From assembly GCF_022836495.1 (NCBI RefSeq), contig NZ_BQXM01000008.1, positions 1 through 64,000 on the forward strand: DNA of 64,000 nucleotides, in the 5' to 3' direction. Within the stretch, counting starts at the first letter, position 1, and each line of letters begins with the position of its first letter. Below are positions 1-7,598 of the stretch, piece after piece. Below the pieces are notes generated by a model. That model was not told the origin of the DNA. It made no database searches and worked only from the letters and a program-made list of their open reading frames with translations. This stretch comes from Desulforhabdus sp. TSK (GTDB taxonomy: Bacteria; Desulfobacterota; Syntrophobacteria; Syntrophobacterales; Syntrophobacteraceae). The position numbers and the translations under genes were made by a program.

Positions 1-190
1 AGTGTGATCAATTCGGCTTCGGATAATGGCTTTACGTACTTCACGCAGGCTCCTCGTAGAGGCTTTGACATTAACATCGTAATATCACTTATCCGATTTC
101 GTTCATCATATCAACTTTGTTTGAAAACATTTGCTTGGGTACTTAGCTTTCCAACGAACTCGAACTGAAAACAGGGAGAAAGGAGACCCC
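1..190. other. Upstream region, no gene seen
   Basis: This stretch is visibly AT-richer than the genes that follow. A TTGACA hexamer lies at 63-68, but I see no convincing -10 box at the right distance. No open frame of useful length is present on either strand. It probably holds the promoter of the methyltransferase gene that follows; its left side is cut by the window edge. Confidence 0.4.
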
Positions 191-748
191 ATGGCTGAAG
201 ATACAGGCCACACTCATCACCTGTCCCTGCCGGCGGAGCTGCTGGTGAAGTTTGCTCCTCTGCTCCGTCCGGAGGTTCTGCCCGGGCCGGTCCTCGACCT
301 GGCTTCGGGCGAGGGGCAGAACGGCATTTTCCTGGCGCTCCAAGGGCTGGATGTGACCTGTTGCGACGTGTCCCGGGATGCGCTGGATCGTGCCGAGGAG
401 CAGGCCAGGGAGGAGGGGGCCGTCATTCGCACCTGGCAGGTGGACCTGGAGCAGCCCGACGACAACCCGCTGCCGGAAGACCGTTACGGGGCCATCCTCG
501 TGTTCCGCTACCTCCACAGGCCCCTCATGCACTGCATTCGGAAGGCTCTCAAGAGCTCCGGTATTCTCGTCTATGAAACCTTCACGGTGGCGCAGCGGCA
601 ATTCGGCCGGCCCCGGAGGGCCGAGCACCTGCTGGAGCCCGGCGAGCTGAGAAGCTTTTTCAGCGACTGGGAAATTCTTCATGATTTCGAAGGAATCCTG
701 GACGATCCGCCGCGCGCCATGGCTCAGCTCGTTTGCAGGAAGCCCTGA
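191..748 (+). CDS. Class I SAM-dependent methyltransferase
   Basis: A 185-aa cytoplasmic protein with a Rossmann methyltransferase fold. SAM-binding motif I (LDLASGEGQNGIFLA) lies near residues 35-50, followed by the acidic end of beta-2 (CCDVSRDAL) and motif IV-like DRYGAILVFRYLHRP. The closest general match is the TehB/UbiE-like small-molecule methyltransferase group; the substrate cannot be read from the sequence. The ATG at 191 is chosen because the purine-rich GAGAAAGGAG just upstream is a good ribosome binding site, whereas an upstream in-frame start has none. It may be co-transcribed with the CheR-like gene downstream, which also encodes a methyltransferase. Confidence 0.8.
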   Translation: MAEDTGHTHHLSLPAELLVKFAPLLRPEVLPGPVLDLASGEGQNGIFLALQGLDVTCCDVSRDALDRAEEQAREEGAVIRTWQVDLEQPDDNPLPEDRYGAILVFRYLHRPLMHCIRKALKSSGILVYETFTVAQRQFGRPRRAEHLLEPGELRSFFSDWEILHDFEGILDDPPRAMAQLVCRKP

Positions 749-829
749 GGGCCTCGGCATGAGACCGGTCTTGAGGAGATTTGCCTTGTTCGGCCCCGGC
801 AATGGAGACATCCCTTGGAGACGAAAAGA

Positions 830-1777
830 ATGGAGGGCCATGCAGCAGAGAGTCCGGATCGATCGAACGCGCTGAAATCCGGCACAGTCCCCTGCCATGA
901 CCGGACAAAAGAAGCGCGGCTTGCTTTGGAGGAGGCGCCTGGATTCCATCTGGATGACGAGGGGTTTCGAACGCTCCTCCAGCATTTTCAGCTTTCCTGG
1001 TCGGGATACCGCCGGGTGCGCAAGGGAGTGAAGCGCAGGCTGGGGCGCCGGATGGCTCTCCATGGCTGTATGGATGTCGAGGCGTATCTGCAGAAAATCA
1101 CCGAAGACCCCTCGGAGGAGCGGACTGCCCGGGAGCTCCTCACCGTCTCCATCTCCCGTTTTTTTCGAGACCGGAAATTGTGGAGTGTTCTGAGAGAGTA
1201 TTTCCTTCCTCGGTGGGCCGGAAAGAGTGAACAGGAATTCCGGGTCTGGTTCGCCGGGTGCGCGTGCGGGGAGGAGGTTTACAGCTTCAAGATCCTCTGG
1301 GAGGCTGCCAGAACCCTGGAGCTGAGGCTCCCACCCCTTGCCCTGTACGCGACGGATATGAACCCGGAGGTTCTCGAGCGGGCCCGGGCCGGGAAATACC
1401 CGCCGGGAAGCCTCAAAGAGGTGCCTCCGGAATGGCTCCAGGATTATTTTTGCCTCGTCGAGACAGGGTTTGAGGTCCTGCCGCCACTGAAAGGGTCCAT
1501 TCAATGGCGGCTGCACGATTTCACGGCGGACGCTCCCCCTCTGGACGTCGTGGATGTACTGTTGGTCCGAAACAATCTCCTCACTTACTATCTCCCCCCC
1601 ATCAGCGGGCCGGTCTTGGACCGGATGCTCGGTTCCCTCCGCCCGGGAGGCCTCCTGGTGGTGGGAAACAACGAGGTCCTTCCGCCCGTCAACACACCCC
1701 TCCTTCAATCGCCACTGTGCAAGTGCATTTGGGTGCGGCAGGCAGAGCCCGCGGGCAAAGACGCCCCCAAGTCTTGA
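830..1777 (+). CDS. CheR-type protein-glutamate methyltransferase, orphan
   Basis: A 315-aa protein with CheR architecture: an all-alpha N-terminal domain (about residues 30-115, ending in ISRFFRD, equivalent to TNFFR) and a SAM-binding domain with GCACGEEVYS near 142-151 (family consensus GCSTGEEPYS). LYATDMNPEVLERA and VLLVRNNLLTYYLPP match the ATDI and CRNVLIYF motifs. CheR enzymes methylate glutamates of chemoreceptors, but no other chemotaxis gene is in the window, so the target is unknown. The ATG at 830 is preceded by GGAG at 817-820; a TTG at 815 is an alternative. The family call is firm, the physiological role open. Confidence 0.8.
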   Translation: MEGHAAESPDRSNALKSGTVPCHDRTKEARLALEEAPGFHLDDEGFRTLLQHFQLSWSGYRRVRKGVKRRLGRRMALHGCMDVEAYLQKITEDPSEERTARELLTVSISRFFRDRKLWSVLREYFLPRWAGKSEQEFRVWFAGCACGEEVYSFKILWEAARTLELRLPPLALYATDMNPEVLERARAGKYPPGSLKEVPPEWLQDYFCLVETGFEVLPPLKGSIQWRLHDFTADAPPLDVVDVLLVRNNLLTYYLPPISGPVLDRMLGSLRPGGLLVVGNNEVLPPVNTPLLQSPLCKCIWVRQAEPAGKDAPKS

Positions 1778-1885
1778 CCCTTGGAAGGCTCCGTGTTAAT
1801 TCCCAACGTCTTTTGTGGATTCACGGCTGCGGACCCGGGTCCGTCGCTGTTTGGGGGAAGGCGCGAGGATCGGGAGGACCTGGCT

Positions 1886-2269
1886 GTGCATGAGTTGTCC
1901 ATCGCCCAGAGCCTGTTGGAAATCGTGATGGAAGAAGGGCGGAAGCACGCCCTGGAGCAGGTGAAGGTCATCCGGCTCCAGGTGGGGGAGCTGGCGGCCG
2001 TCGTCCCGGATTCCCTCACGTTTTGCTTTGAAATGGTGAGCAGGGACACTCTCGCCGAGGGCGCCCGGCTGGAAATCGAAACGGTTCCCGTGGTGGCCCG
2101 CTGTTCCCGCTGCGATATTCTTTTTGAAGTGGAAAACCATCTGTTTTCGTGCCCCCAGTGCGGCGAGCCGACTCTTGAGCTGGTGAGCGGGAGGGACCTT
2201 GCCGTCATGAGCATCGAGGGCGAATTGGGAGGGGAAGATGACTCAGATCAAGGTTCCTGTAGTTCGTAA
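1886..2269 (+). CDS. hypA: Hydrogenase maturation nickel metallochaperone HypA
   Basis: A 127-aa HypA. The family must begin Met-His-Glu because His2 binds nickel, and that fixes the start at the GTG at 1886 (VHELSIAQSLL), preceded by GGGAGGA at 1872-1878; longer in-frame starts would bury this motif. Four cysteines form the structural zinc site: C73, C76, C89 and C92. HypA delivers Ni(II) with HypB to [NiFe]-hydrogenase large subunits, and in some organisms to urease. It is the first gene of hypA-B-F-D-E and overlaps hypB by 32 bp, indicating translational coupling. Confidence 0.95.
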   Translation: MHELSIAQSLLEIVMEEGRKHALEQVKVIRLQVGELAAVVPDSLTFCFEMVSRDTLAEGARLEIETVPVVARCSRCDILFEVENHLFSCPQCGEPTLELVSGRDLAVMSIEGELGGEDDSDQGSCSS

Positions 2270-2909
2270 TATCCTGCAGGCCAATGACCGGCTGGCGGCC
2301 GAAAACCGCAGGCGCTTCGACGATGCGGGCATTTTCGTGATCAATCTCATGAGCTCGCCGGGAGCCGGCAAAACGTCGCTCCTGGAAAAGACCATCGAAG
2401 GCCTGGCGGGCCGCCTGAAAATGGCCGTCATCGAAGGAGACCTCCAGTCCTCCTACGATGCCGAGCGCATTCAGAGCAAGGGGGTGCAGGCGGTCCAGAT
2501 CAATACCGACGGCGGGTGTCACCTGGACGGCAACATGATCCAGATCGCCATGGAATCCCTGGACCTCCGGGACGTGGATCTCCTCATCATCGAAAACGTG
2601 GGCAATCTCGTCTGTCCCGCCGAGTTCAACCTGGGGGAGCACGACAAGGTCATGATCCTCAGCGTCACCGAAGGAGACGACAAGCCCCTCAAATATCCCC
2701 TCATGTTTCAGCTTTCGACGGTTCTGCTGGTCAACAAAATCGATCTGCTCCCCTACATCGACTGTGATGTCTCGAAGATCCATGAGCGGGCGCGCCGGCT
2801 CAACGGCAGGCAGGAAATTTTCGACGTTTCGTGCCGCACGGGCGAAGGCCTCGAGTCCTGGCTTTCCTGGCTGGAAGGCAAGGTCCTGGAAGTTAAGGGG
2901 GGACGCTGA
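2238..2909 (+). CDS. hypB: Hydrogenase nickel-incorporation GTPase HypB
   Basis: A 223-aa SIMIBI-class GTPase. It shows a Walker A SSPGAGKT at 39-46, the NKID specificity motif at 166-169, and the G-domain metal site C94-H95 plus C126, with the same 32-residue spacing as the E. coli site. The His-rich nickel-storage N-terminus of some homologues is absent, so this form would transfer rather than store nickel. The start at 2238 lies inside hypA behind a GGAGGGG ribosome binding site. The last codons and stop fall inside an intergenic decamer-repeat element. Confidence 0.95.
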   Translation: MTQIKVPVVRNILQANDRLAAENRRRFDDAGIFVINLMSSPGAGKTSLLEKTIEGLAGRLKMAVIEGDLQSSYDAERIQSKGVQAVQINTDGGCHLDGNMIQIAMESLDLRDVDLLIIENVGNLVCPAEFNLGEHDKVMILSVTEGDDKPLKYPLMFQLSTVLLVNKIDLLPYIDCDVSKIHERARRLNGRQEIFDVSCRTGEGLESWLSWLEGKVLEVKGGR

Positions 2910-3006
2910 AGGACGCAGGCTGGCGCGCGCTGACTTTCGCTGATCGTCCCCTTATTCCTCTATTTTTTCAGCGTTCGTCTGCGAACCTCAGCGTTTGTCA
3001 GCGTCC
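2901..3006. repeat. Inverted 10-bp-period TCAGCG array, copy A
   Basis: Between hypB and hypF. CGCTGA occurs at 2904, 2928 and 2938 (with a CGCAGG at 2914), and the reverse-complement TCAGCG (or TCTGCG) at 2968, 2978, 2988 and 2998, exactly 10 bp apart. The outermost parts, GGACGCTGA (2901-2909) and TCAGCGTCC (2998-3006), are perfect reverse complements, so the unit could form one long interrupted hairpin. The left arm includes the end of hypB. Related copies are at 34057-34126 and 60221-60259. Confidence 0.7.
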
Positions 3007-3057
3007 TGTATGTTCTGGTTGATGGTGGTAAAAGTCTTGAGGACGGGGGAATGGAAC

Positions 3058-5403
3058 ATGGAGAAGCGTCGCGTCAGGGTACGTGTTCGCGGCATCGTCC
3101 AGGGAGTGGGGTTCCGGCCTTTCGTCTATCAGCTGGCTCAGCGGTGGGGCTTGGGAGGCTGGGTCAGGAACGATTCCAACGGGGTGGAGCTGGAAGTGGC
3201 CGGCTCTTCCCATGGGGTCCAGGCTTTCCTGCGCGATCTCCCCTCCCAGGCGCCGCCCCTGGCTCGTATTGTGGACCTCCAGGTGGGGGAGCGGGAGTTT
3301 TCACCCGAAGAGTCCTTCGCGATCCTGGCGAGCGAAAGCATGGCGGCGCGTTCGACCCTGATGGCTCCCGATGTCTGCACCTGCAGCGACTGCCTCCGTG
3401 AGCTGAACGATCCCCAAAACCGCCGCTTCCGCTATCCTTTCATCAATTGCACCCACTGTGGCCCGCGTTACACCATCATCAAGGATATCCCCTACGATCG
3501 AGACACGACCACGATGGCTTCTTTTGCCATGTGCCCAGCCTGCCGGGCCGAGTACGACGACCCCATGGACCGCCGTTTTCATGCGCAGCCCAATGCGTGC
3601 CGGGAATGCGGCCCCCGTGTGTGGCTGGAAGACCCGGTGGGGCGACGGGTGGCGGAAGGGGATGACGCCTTGCGGCAGGCCGTGAGCCGCCTGAGCTCCG
3701 GGGCCATTGTGGCGGTGAAGGGGCTGGGAGGCTTTCACCTGGCGGTGCGGGCCGACGATGCGGAGGCGGTGAACCGGCTGCGCACGCGGAAGATCCGGGA
3801 AGAAAAGCCCTTCGCTGTCATGTTTTCAAACCTGAACGCCGTGCGGGAAGTCTGCCAGGTGACCCGGGAGGAGACAAGCCTCCTGGAAAGTCCTCAACGG
3901 CCGATCGTTCTGCTCAAAGTACATGAGGGAGGCGGACGGCCGGGGATAGCTCCCGGCGTGGCGCCCCGCAACCGGTTCCTGGGAGCCTTTCTGCCCTACA
4001 CTCCGCTGCATTTTTTGCTCTTTGACGGTGGCTCTTACGATGCCCTCGTCATGACGAGCGGAAATCAGAGCGATGAGCCCATGGTCGCGGGCAACGAAGA
4101 AGCCCGTGAGCGCCTCGTCGGCATAGCGGACTGTTTCCTGCTGCACGACCGGGACATTTACATGCGCTGCGATGATTCCGTGGCGCGGGTCCTCGGTGGA
4201 AAGCCCCGTCCCCTGCGCAGGGCCCGCGGCTATGTTCCCGCACCGGTCTTCCTGCGCGAGCCGGGACCGTCGGTCCTGGGAGTGGGTGCGGAGCTGAAAA
4301 GCGCCGTCTGCCTGACCCGCGGGCGGGAGGCATTTCTCAGCCAGCACATCGGGGACCTGGAAAACCTCGAAACACTTCATTCCTTTGAAAAGACGGTTGC
4401 CCATCTGCAGCGCATCCTGGAAATCGAGCCCCGGTGCATCGCTCACGACCTGCACCCGGATTACCTCAGCACCCAGTGGGCCGTGGCGCGACCGGACCTT
4501 CCCCTGCTTCCCGTGCAGCATCACCATGCTCACATTGGATCGGTGATGGCGGAGAACCACCTGGCGGGACCGGTGCTCGGCCTGGCCTTGGACGGTACGG
4601 GCCTGGGCACGGATGGGACGATCTGGGGCGGGGAAATCCTGTGGGTGGACGGACACCGTTTCCAGCGCCTGGGGCATTTTCGCCAGGTCCCCTTGCCCGG
4701 GGGCGGTCAGGCCATCCGGGAGCCGTGGCGCATGGCACTGGCCTACCTGTGGAGCCTGGATTCCGGAGGGTGTCTCGAACGATTCGAAGGGATCGTACAG
4801 CGATGGTCTGCCGGCAAGGTGAAGGTCCTCCTGCAAATGCTCCAGAAGAGGTTCAACACGCCCCTCACTTCGTCGTGCGGGAGGCTCTTCGATGCGGTTT
4901 CCGCCCTCGTCGGCCTACGGGATCGTGTCACGTACGAAGGGCAGGCAGCGATCGAGCTGGAGCAGGTTCTGGAGCCGGATGGGGGAAGCTACAGCGGAGT
5001 CGTGAACCGCGAGGGGGGGATCTTCATCCTGGACCCGTTTCCCTTGGTGGCCCAAGTGGCTGGGGACGTCTTGAGGCGGGAATTGCCGGGAGTCGTTTCC
5101 GCCCGCTTTCACAACGGTCTGGTGGCCCTCCTGGCCGAAGGGGTCCGGCGCGCGTCCGAAGCGTCCGGAACGACCCGCGTGGCCCTCAGCGGCGGCGTCT
5201 TCCAGAATGCCTACCTTTTTGAGCATTTGCACGAAGCCCTGGTGAAGCTGGGACTGGAAGTCTTCAGCCATCGTGAAGTCCCGACCAACGACGCGTGCAT
5301 CGCCCTCGGGCAGGCCCATGTGGCGCGGGAATGGCTCATGGCGGGTGGAGAGCAGAACGTGCAGCGAGGCCATATGGACCGGCGCCATCCCGCCCTCATG
5401 TGA
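3058..5403 (+). CDS. hypF: Carbamoyltransferase HypF
   Basis: A 781-aa, full-length HypF that makes the thiocarbamate on HypE's C-terminal cysteine, precursor of the CN ligands of [NiFe]-hydrogenase. Order: acylphosphatase domain (1-90, VQGVGFRPFVYQLA), two Cys4 zinc fingers (about 105-185, CTCSDC, CTHCGP, CPAC, CREC), a YrdC-like domain (about 200-380) and a Kae1/TobZ-like domain with HHHAHIGSVMAENHL near 486. The ATG at 3058 fits the N-terminus of the acylphosphatase domain; an upstream in-frame start would add 21 unrelated residues from the repeat region. It sits between hypB and hypD. Confidence 0.95.
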   Translation: MEKRRVRVRVRGIVQGVGFRPFVYQLAQRWGLGGWVRNDSNGVELEVAGSSHGVQAFLRDLPSQAPPLARIVDLQVGEREFSPEESFAILASESMAARSTLMAPDVCTCSDCLRELNDPQNRRFRYPFINCTHCGPRYTIIKDIPYDRDTTTMASFAMCPACRAEYDDPMDRRFHAQPNACRECGPRVWLEDPVGRRVAEGDDALRQAVSRLSSGAIVAVKGLGGFHLAVRADDAEAVNRLRTRKIREEKPFAVMFSNLNAVREVCQVTREETSLLESPQRPIVLLKVHEGGGRPGIAPGVAPRNRFLGAFLPYTPLHFLLFDGGSYDALVMTSGNQSDEPMVAGNEEARERLVGIADCFLLHDRDIYMRCDDSVARVLGGKPRPLRRARGYVPAPVFLREPGPSVLGVGAELKSAVCLTRGREAFLSQHIGDLENLETLHSFEKTVAHLQRILEIEPRCIAHDLHPDYLSTQWAVARPDLPLLPVQHHHAHIGSVMAENHLAGPVLGLALDGTGLGTDGTIWGGEILWVDGHRFQRLGHFRQVPLPGGGQAIREPWRMALAYLWSLDSGGCLERFEGIVQRWSAGKVKVLLQMLQKRFNTPLTSSCGRLFDAVSALVGLRDRVTYEGQAAIELEQVLEPDGGSYSGVVNREGGIFILDPFPLVAQVAGDVLRRELPGVVSARFHNGLVALLAEGVRRASEASGTTRVALSGGVFQNAYLFEHLHEALVKLGLEVFSHREVPTNDACIALGQAHVAREWLMAGGEQNVQRGHMDRRHPALM

Positions 5404-5421
5404 TGGATAAGGAGCAGTGAT

Positions 5422-6513
5422 TTGAAATACCTGGACGAGTATCGGGACCCTCAGACGGCGAAGCGTCTCCTGGAGGCTTTGCAGCGCCGCAGCCGCGAGG
5501 GCCCCCCCATGAAGCTGATGGAGATCTGTGGGACGCATACGGTGTCCATCTTCCGGCTGGGGCTGCGGCAGCTGCTCCCCGCGTTCATCCAGCTCATCAG
5601 CGGTCCGGGATGCCCCGTGTGTGTCACGGCAAATGAGGACATCGACCGTGCCGTCTGGCTCGCCCGGCAGCCCGGAGTCATCACCACCACCTTCGGGGAC
5701 CTGCTGCGCGTGCCGGGCTCGTCTTCTTCGCTTCACATGGAGCGGAGCAAGGGGGCGGATGTACGCATGGTGTACGCTACCTTCGATGCGCTCCAGATTG
5801 CCCGCGAAAATCCCGGCAGGCAGGTCGTGTTCCTGGGGATCGGCTTTGAAACGACGGCCCCGACGGTGGCGGCGGCCATTCGACAGGCGGCGGCCGAAGG
5901 CATGGACAATTTTTCCGTGTTTTCCGCTCACAAGCTTCTCCCGCCCGCCATGCGCGCCCTGCTGGACGCACGGGATCAGCAGTTGGACGGCTTTCTCTGC
6001 CCGGGACATGTGAGCACCATCATCGGTGCGAAGGCTTACGAGGAAATCGTTTCCCGCTACCATATCCCATGCGTCGTCACGGGCTTCGAAGCGCTGGATC
6101 TGCTCCAGGGGATCACTCTGCTGGTGGACCAAGTGGAGCAGGGACGGGCCGAAGTCCTGAATCCCTACCGGCGCGCCGTCAGCTGGGAAGGGAACCTGGC
6201 CGCTCAGCACCTCCTGGAAGAAATCTTTGAACCGGTCGATAGTACCTGGCGCGGCCTGGGGGAAATTCCACAGAGCGGCCTGAAGGTGCGGGACGCATGG
6301 AAGGATTACGATGCGGCGGAACGCTTTTCCATGCCCGAAATCCAGGTGAAGGAGCATCCCGGCTGCCGCTGTGGGGAGGTTCTGCGGGGAATCCTGACCC
6401 CTCCTGAGTGCGGGCTCTTCCGCAAGGTGTGTACCCCCCAGGATCCCAAGGGGCCGTGCATGGTTTCGGGTGAGGGTACCTGCGGGGCGTATTACCGGTA
6501 TCAGATGACTTGA
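5422..6513 (+). CDS. hypD: Hydrogenase maturation factor HypD
   Basis: A 363-aa iron-sulfur scaffold on which the Fe(CN)2CO unit is assembled with HypC. Conserved cysteine motifs are visible: ICGTHT (C36), GPGCPVC (C64, C67), and the C-terminal cysteine-rich region that binds a [4Fe-4S] cluster (CRCGEVLRG, PECGLFRKVC, GPCMVSGEGTCGAYY). The TTG at 5422 is used as start because AAGGAG lies seven bases upstream. It follows hypF by 18 bp, leaving no room for the hypC gene that normally stands here. Confidence 0.95.
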   Translation: MKYLDEYRDPQTAKRLLEALQRRSREGPPMKLMEICGTHTVSIFRLGLRQLLPAFIQLISGPGCPVCVTANEDIDRAVWLARQPGVITTTFGDLLRVPGSSSSLHMERSKGADVRMVYATFDALQIARENPGRQVVFLGIGFETTAPTVAAAIRQAAAEGMDNFSVFSAHKLLPPAMRALLDARDQQLDGFLCPGHVSTIIGAKAYEEIVSRYHIPCVVTGFEALDLLQGITLLVDQVEQGRAEVLNPYRRAVSWEGNLAAQHLLEEIFEPVDSTWRGLGEIPQSGLKVRDAWKDYDAAERFSMPEIQVKEHPGCRCGEVLRGILTPPECGLFRKVCTPQDPKGPCMVSGEGTCGAYYRYQMT

Positions 6514-6525
6514 GGAAGAAAAGAA

Positions 6526-7536
6526 ATGGAGCCGGCAACGGTACAATTGGACCAGGGGAGCGGGGGGCGGGCGACGCATGAGCTCGTGCGGGAGCTTTTC
6601 GTTCAGTCCTTCCGGAACGAATACCTCCTGGAAATGAACGACAGTGCCCTCCTGCAGGTGGAAAACGGCCGCATGGCCATGACCACCGATTCCTACGTGG
6701 TGGACCCTGTAGTCTTCCCGGGCGGGAATATCGGCAGCCTTGCCGTGCATGGGACGGTGAACGATCTGGCCATGAGCGGGGCCAGACCGCTTTATTTGAC
6801 GGCGGGCTTCATCCTGGAAGAAGGGCTGCCGTTCCCATTGCTGCGCGAAATCGTGGGATCCATGGCCGAGGCCGCCCGTGAAGCCGGGGTCTTCATTGTG
6901 GCCGGGGACACCAAGGTGGTGCCGCGGGGAAAGGCGGACAAGATTTTCATCAACACGGCGGGGGTCGGTGTGGTGCCTCCAGGGATTTCCATCGGGGGGC
7001 AGTACGCTCGACCGGGGGATGCGGTTCTCATCAACGGCACCATTGGGGATCACGGCATGGCGGTTTTGTGCAAGCGGGAAGGGCTGGCCTTCGAAAATGA
7101 AATCCGGAGCGACAGCGCTCCCTTGAACGGCCTGGTGGGAGCCCTCCTGGAAGTCTGCCCGGAGATTCACGTGCTGCGCGACCCGACGCGGGGCGGGGTG
7201 GCGACCACGTTGAACGAGATCGCCGTCCAATCCGGCGTGGGCATCCGCCTGGAAGAAGCATCCCTGCCTGTACGTGAGGACGTGGCGGGGGCCTGTGAGC
7301 TTCTCGGGCTGGATCCGCTTTACGTGGCCAACGAAGGGAAGATGCTGATCCTGGCCCCGGCCCGGCACTCCGAAGTGCTGCTTCAGACCCTGCGTAAGCA
7401 TCCCCTCGGTCAAAATGCGCGCCGCATCGGCGAAGTCATTGCCGAAGACTCCGGCCGAGTCTTCCTGAGGACACGCATCGGGGGCCACCGCCTTTTGGAT
7501 ATGCTCCGGGGCGAACAGCTCCCGAGAATTTGCTGA
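6526..7536 (+). CDS. hypE: Hydrogenase maturation dehydratase HypE
   Basis: A 336-aa PurM-superfamily ATPase that dehydrates the carbamoyl group received from HypF to a cyanide ligand. It begins with the family's GSGG-type sequence (LDQGSGGRATHELV), has the ATP-binding AIRS N- and C-domains, and ends with the required PRIC motif whose terminal cysteine carries the carbamoyl/cyano group. It starts 12 bp after hypD with AGGAAGAAAAGAA upstream. The protein is complete with no anomaly. Confidence 0.95.
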   Translation: MEPATVQLDQGSGGRATHELVRELFVQSFRNEYLLEMNDSALLQVENGRMAMTTDSYVVDPVVFPGGNIGSLAVHGTVNDLAMSGARPLYLTAGFILEEGLPFPLLREIVGSMAEAAREAGVFIVAGDTKVVPRGKADKIFINTAGVGVVPPGISIGGQYARPGDAVLINGTIGDHGMAVLCKREGLAFENEIRSDSAPLNGLVGALLEVCPEIHVLRDPTRGGVATTLNEIAVQSGVGIRLEEASLPVREDVAGACELLGLDPLYVANEGKMLILAPARHSEVLLQTLRKHPLGQNARRIGEVIAEDSGRVFLRTRIGGHRLLDMLRGEQLPRIC

Positions 7537-7598
7537 GAAGCCCGGTTTTCCAACATGACGCTGGAATCGCCAGACAGAGAGGAAGCATTGAGGACTTC

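Noticed and set aside
143-1708. 521-codon minus-strand frame at the window start
   Set aside because: It is antisense to the two methyltransferase genes, which have SAM-binding motifs; low-complexity translation.
2968-3003. CRISPR array suggested by regular repeats
   Set aside because: The unit is 10 bp with a 6-bp core and no spacers of CRISPR length; no cas genes.
4915-7488. Long open frame on the minus strand opposite hypF, hypD and hypE
   Set aside because: It is antisense to three genes with full family motifs. Its translation is rich in His, Pro, Arg and Gly with no recognisable domain, as is usual for shadows in GC-rich DNA.
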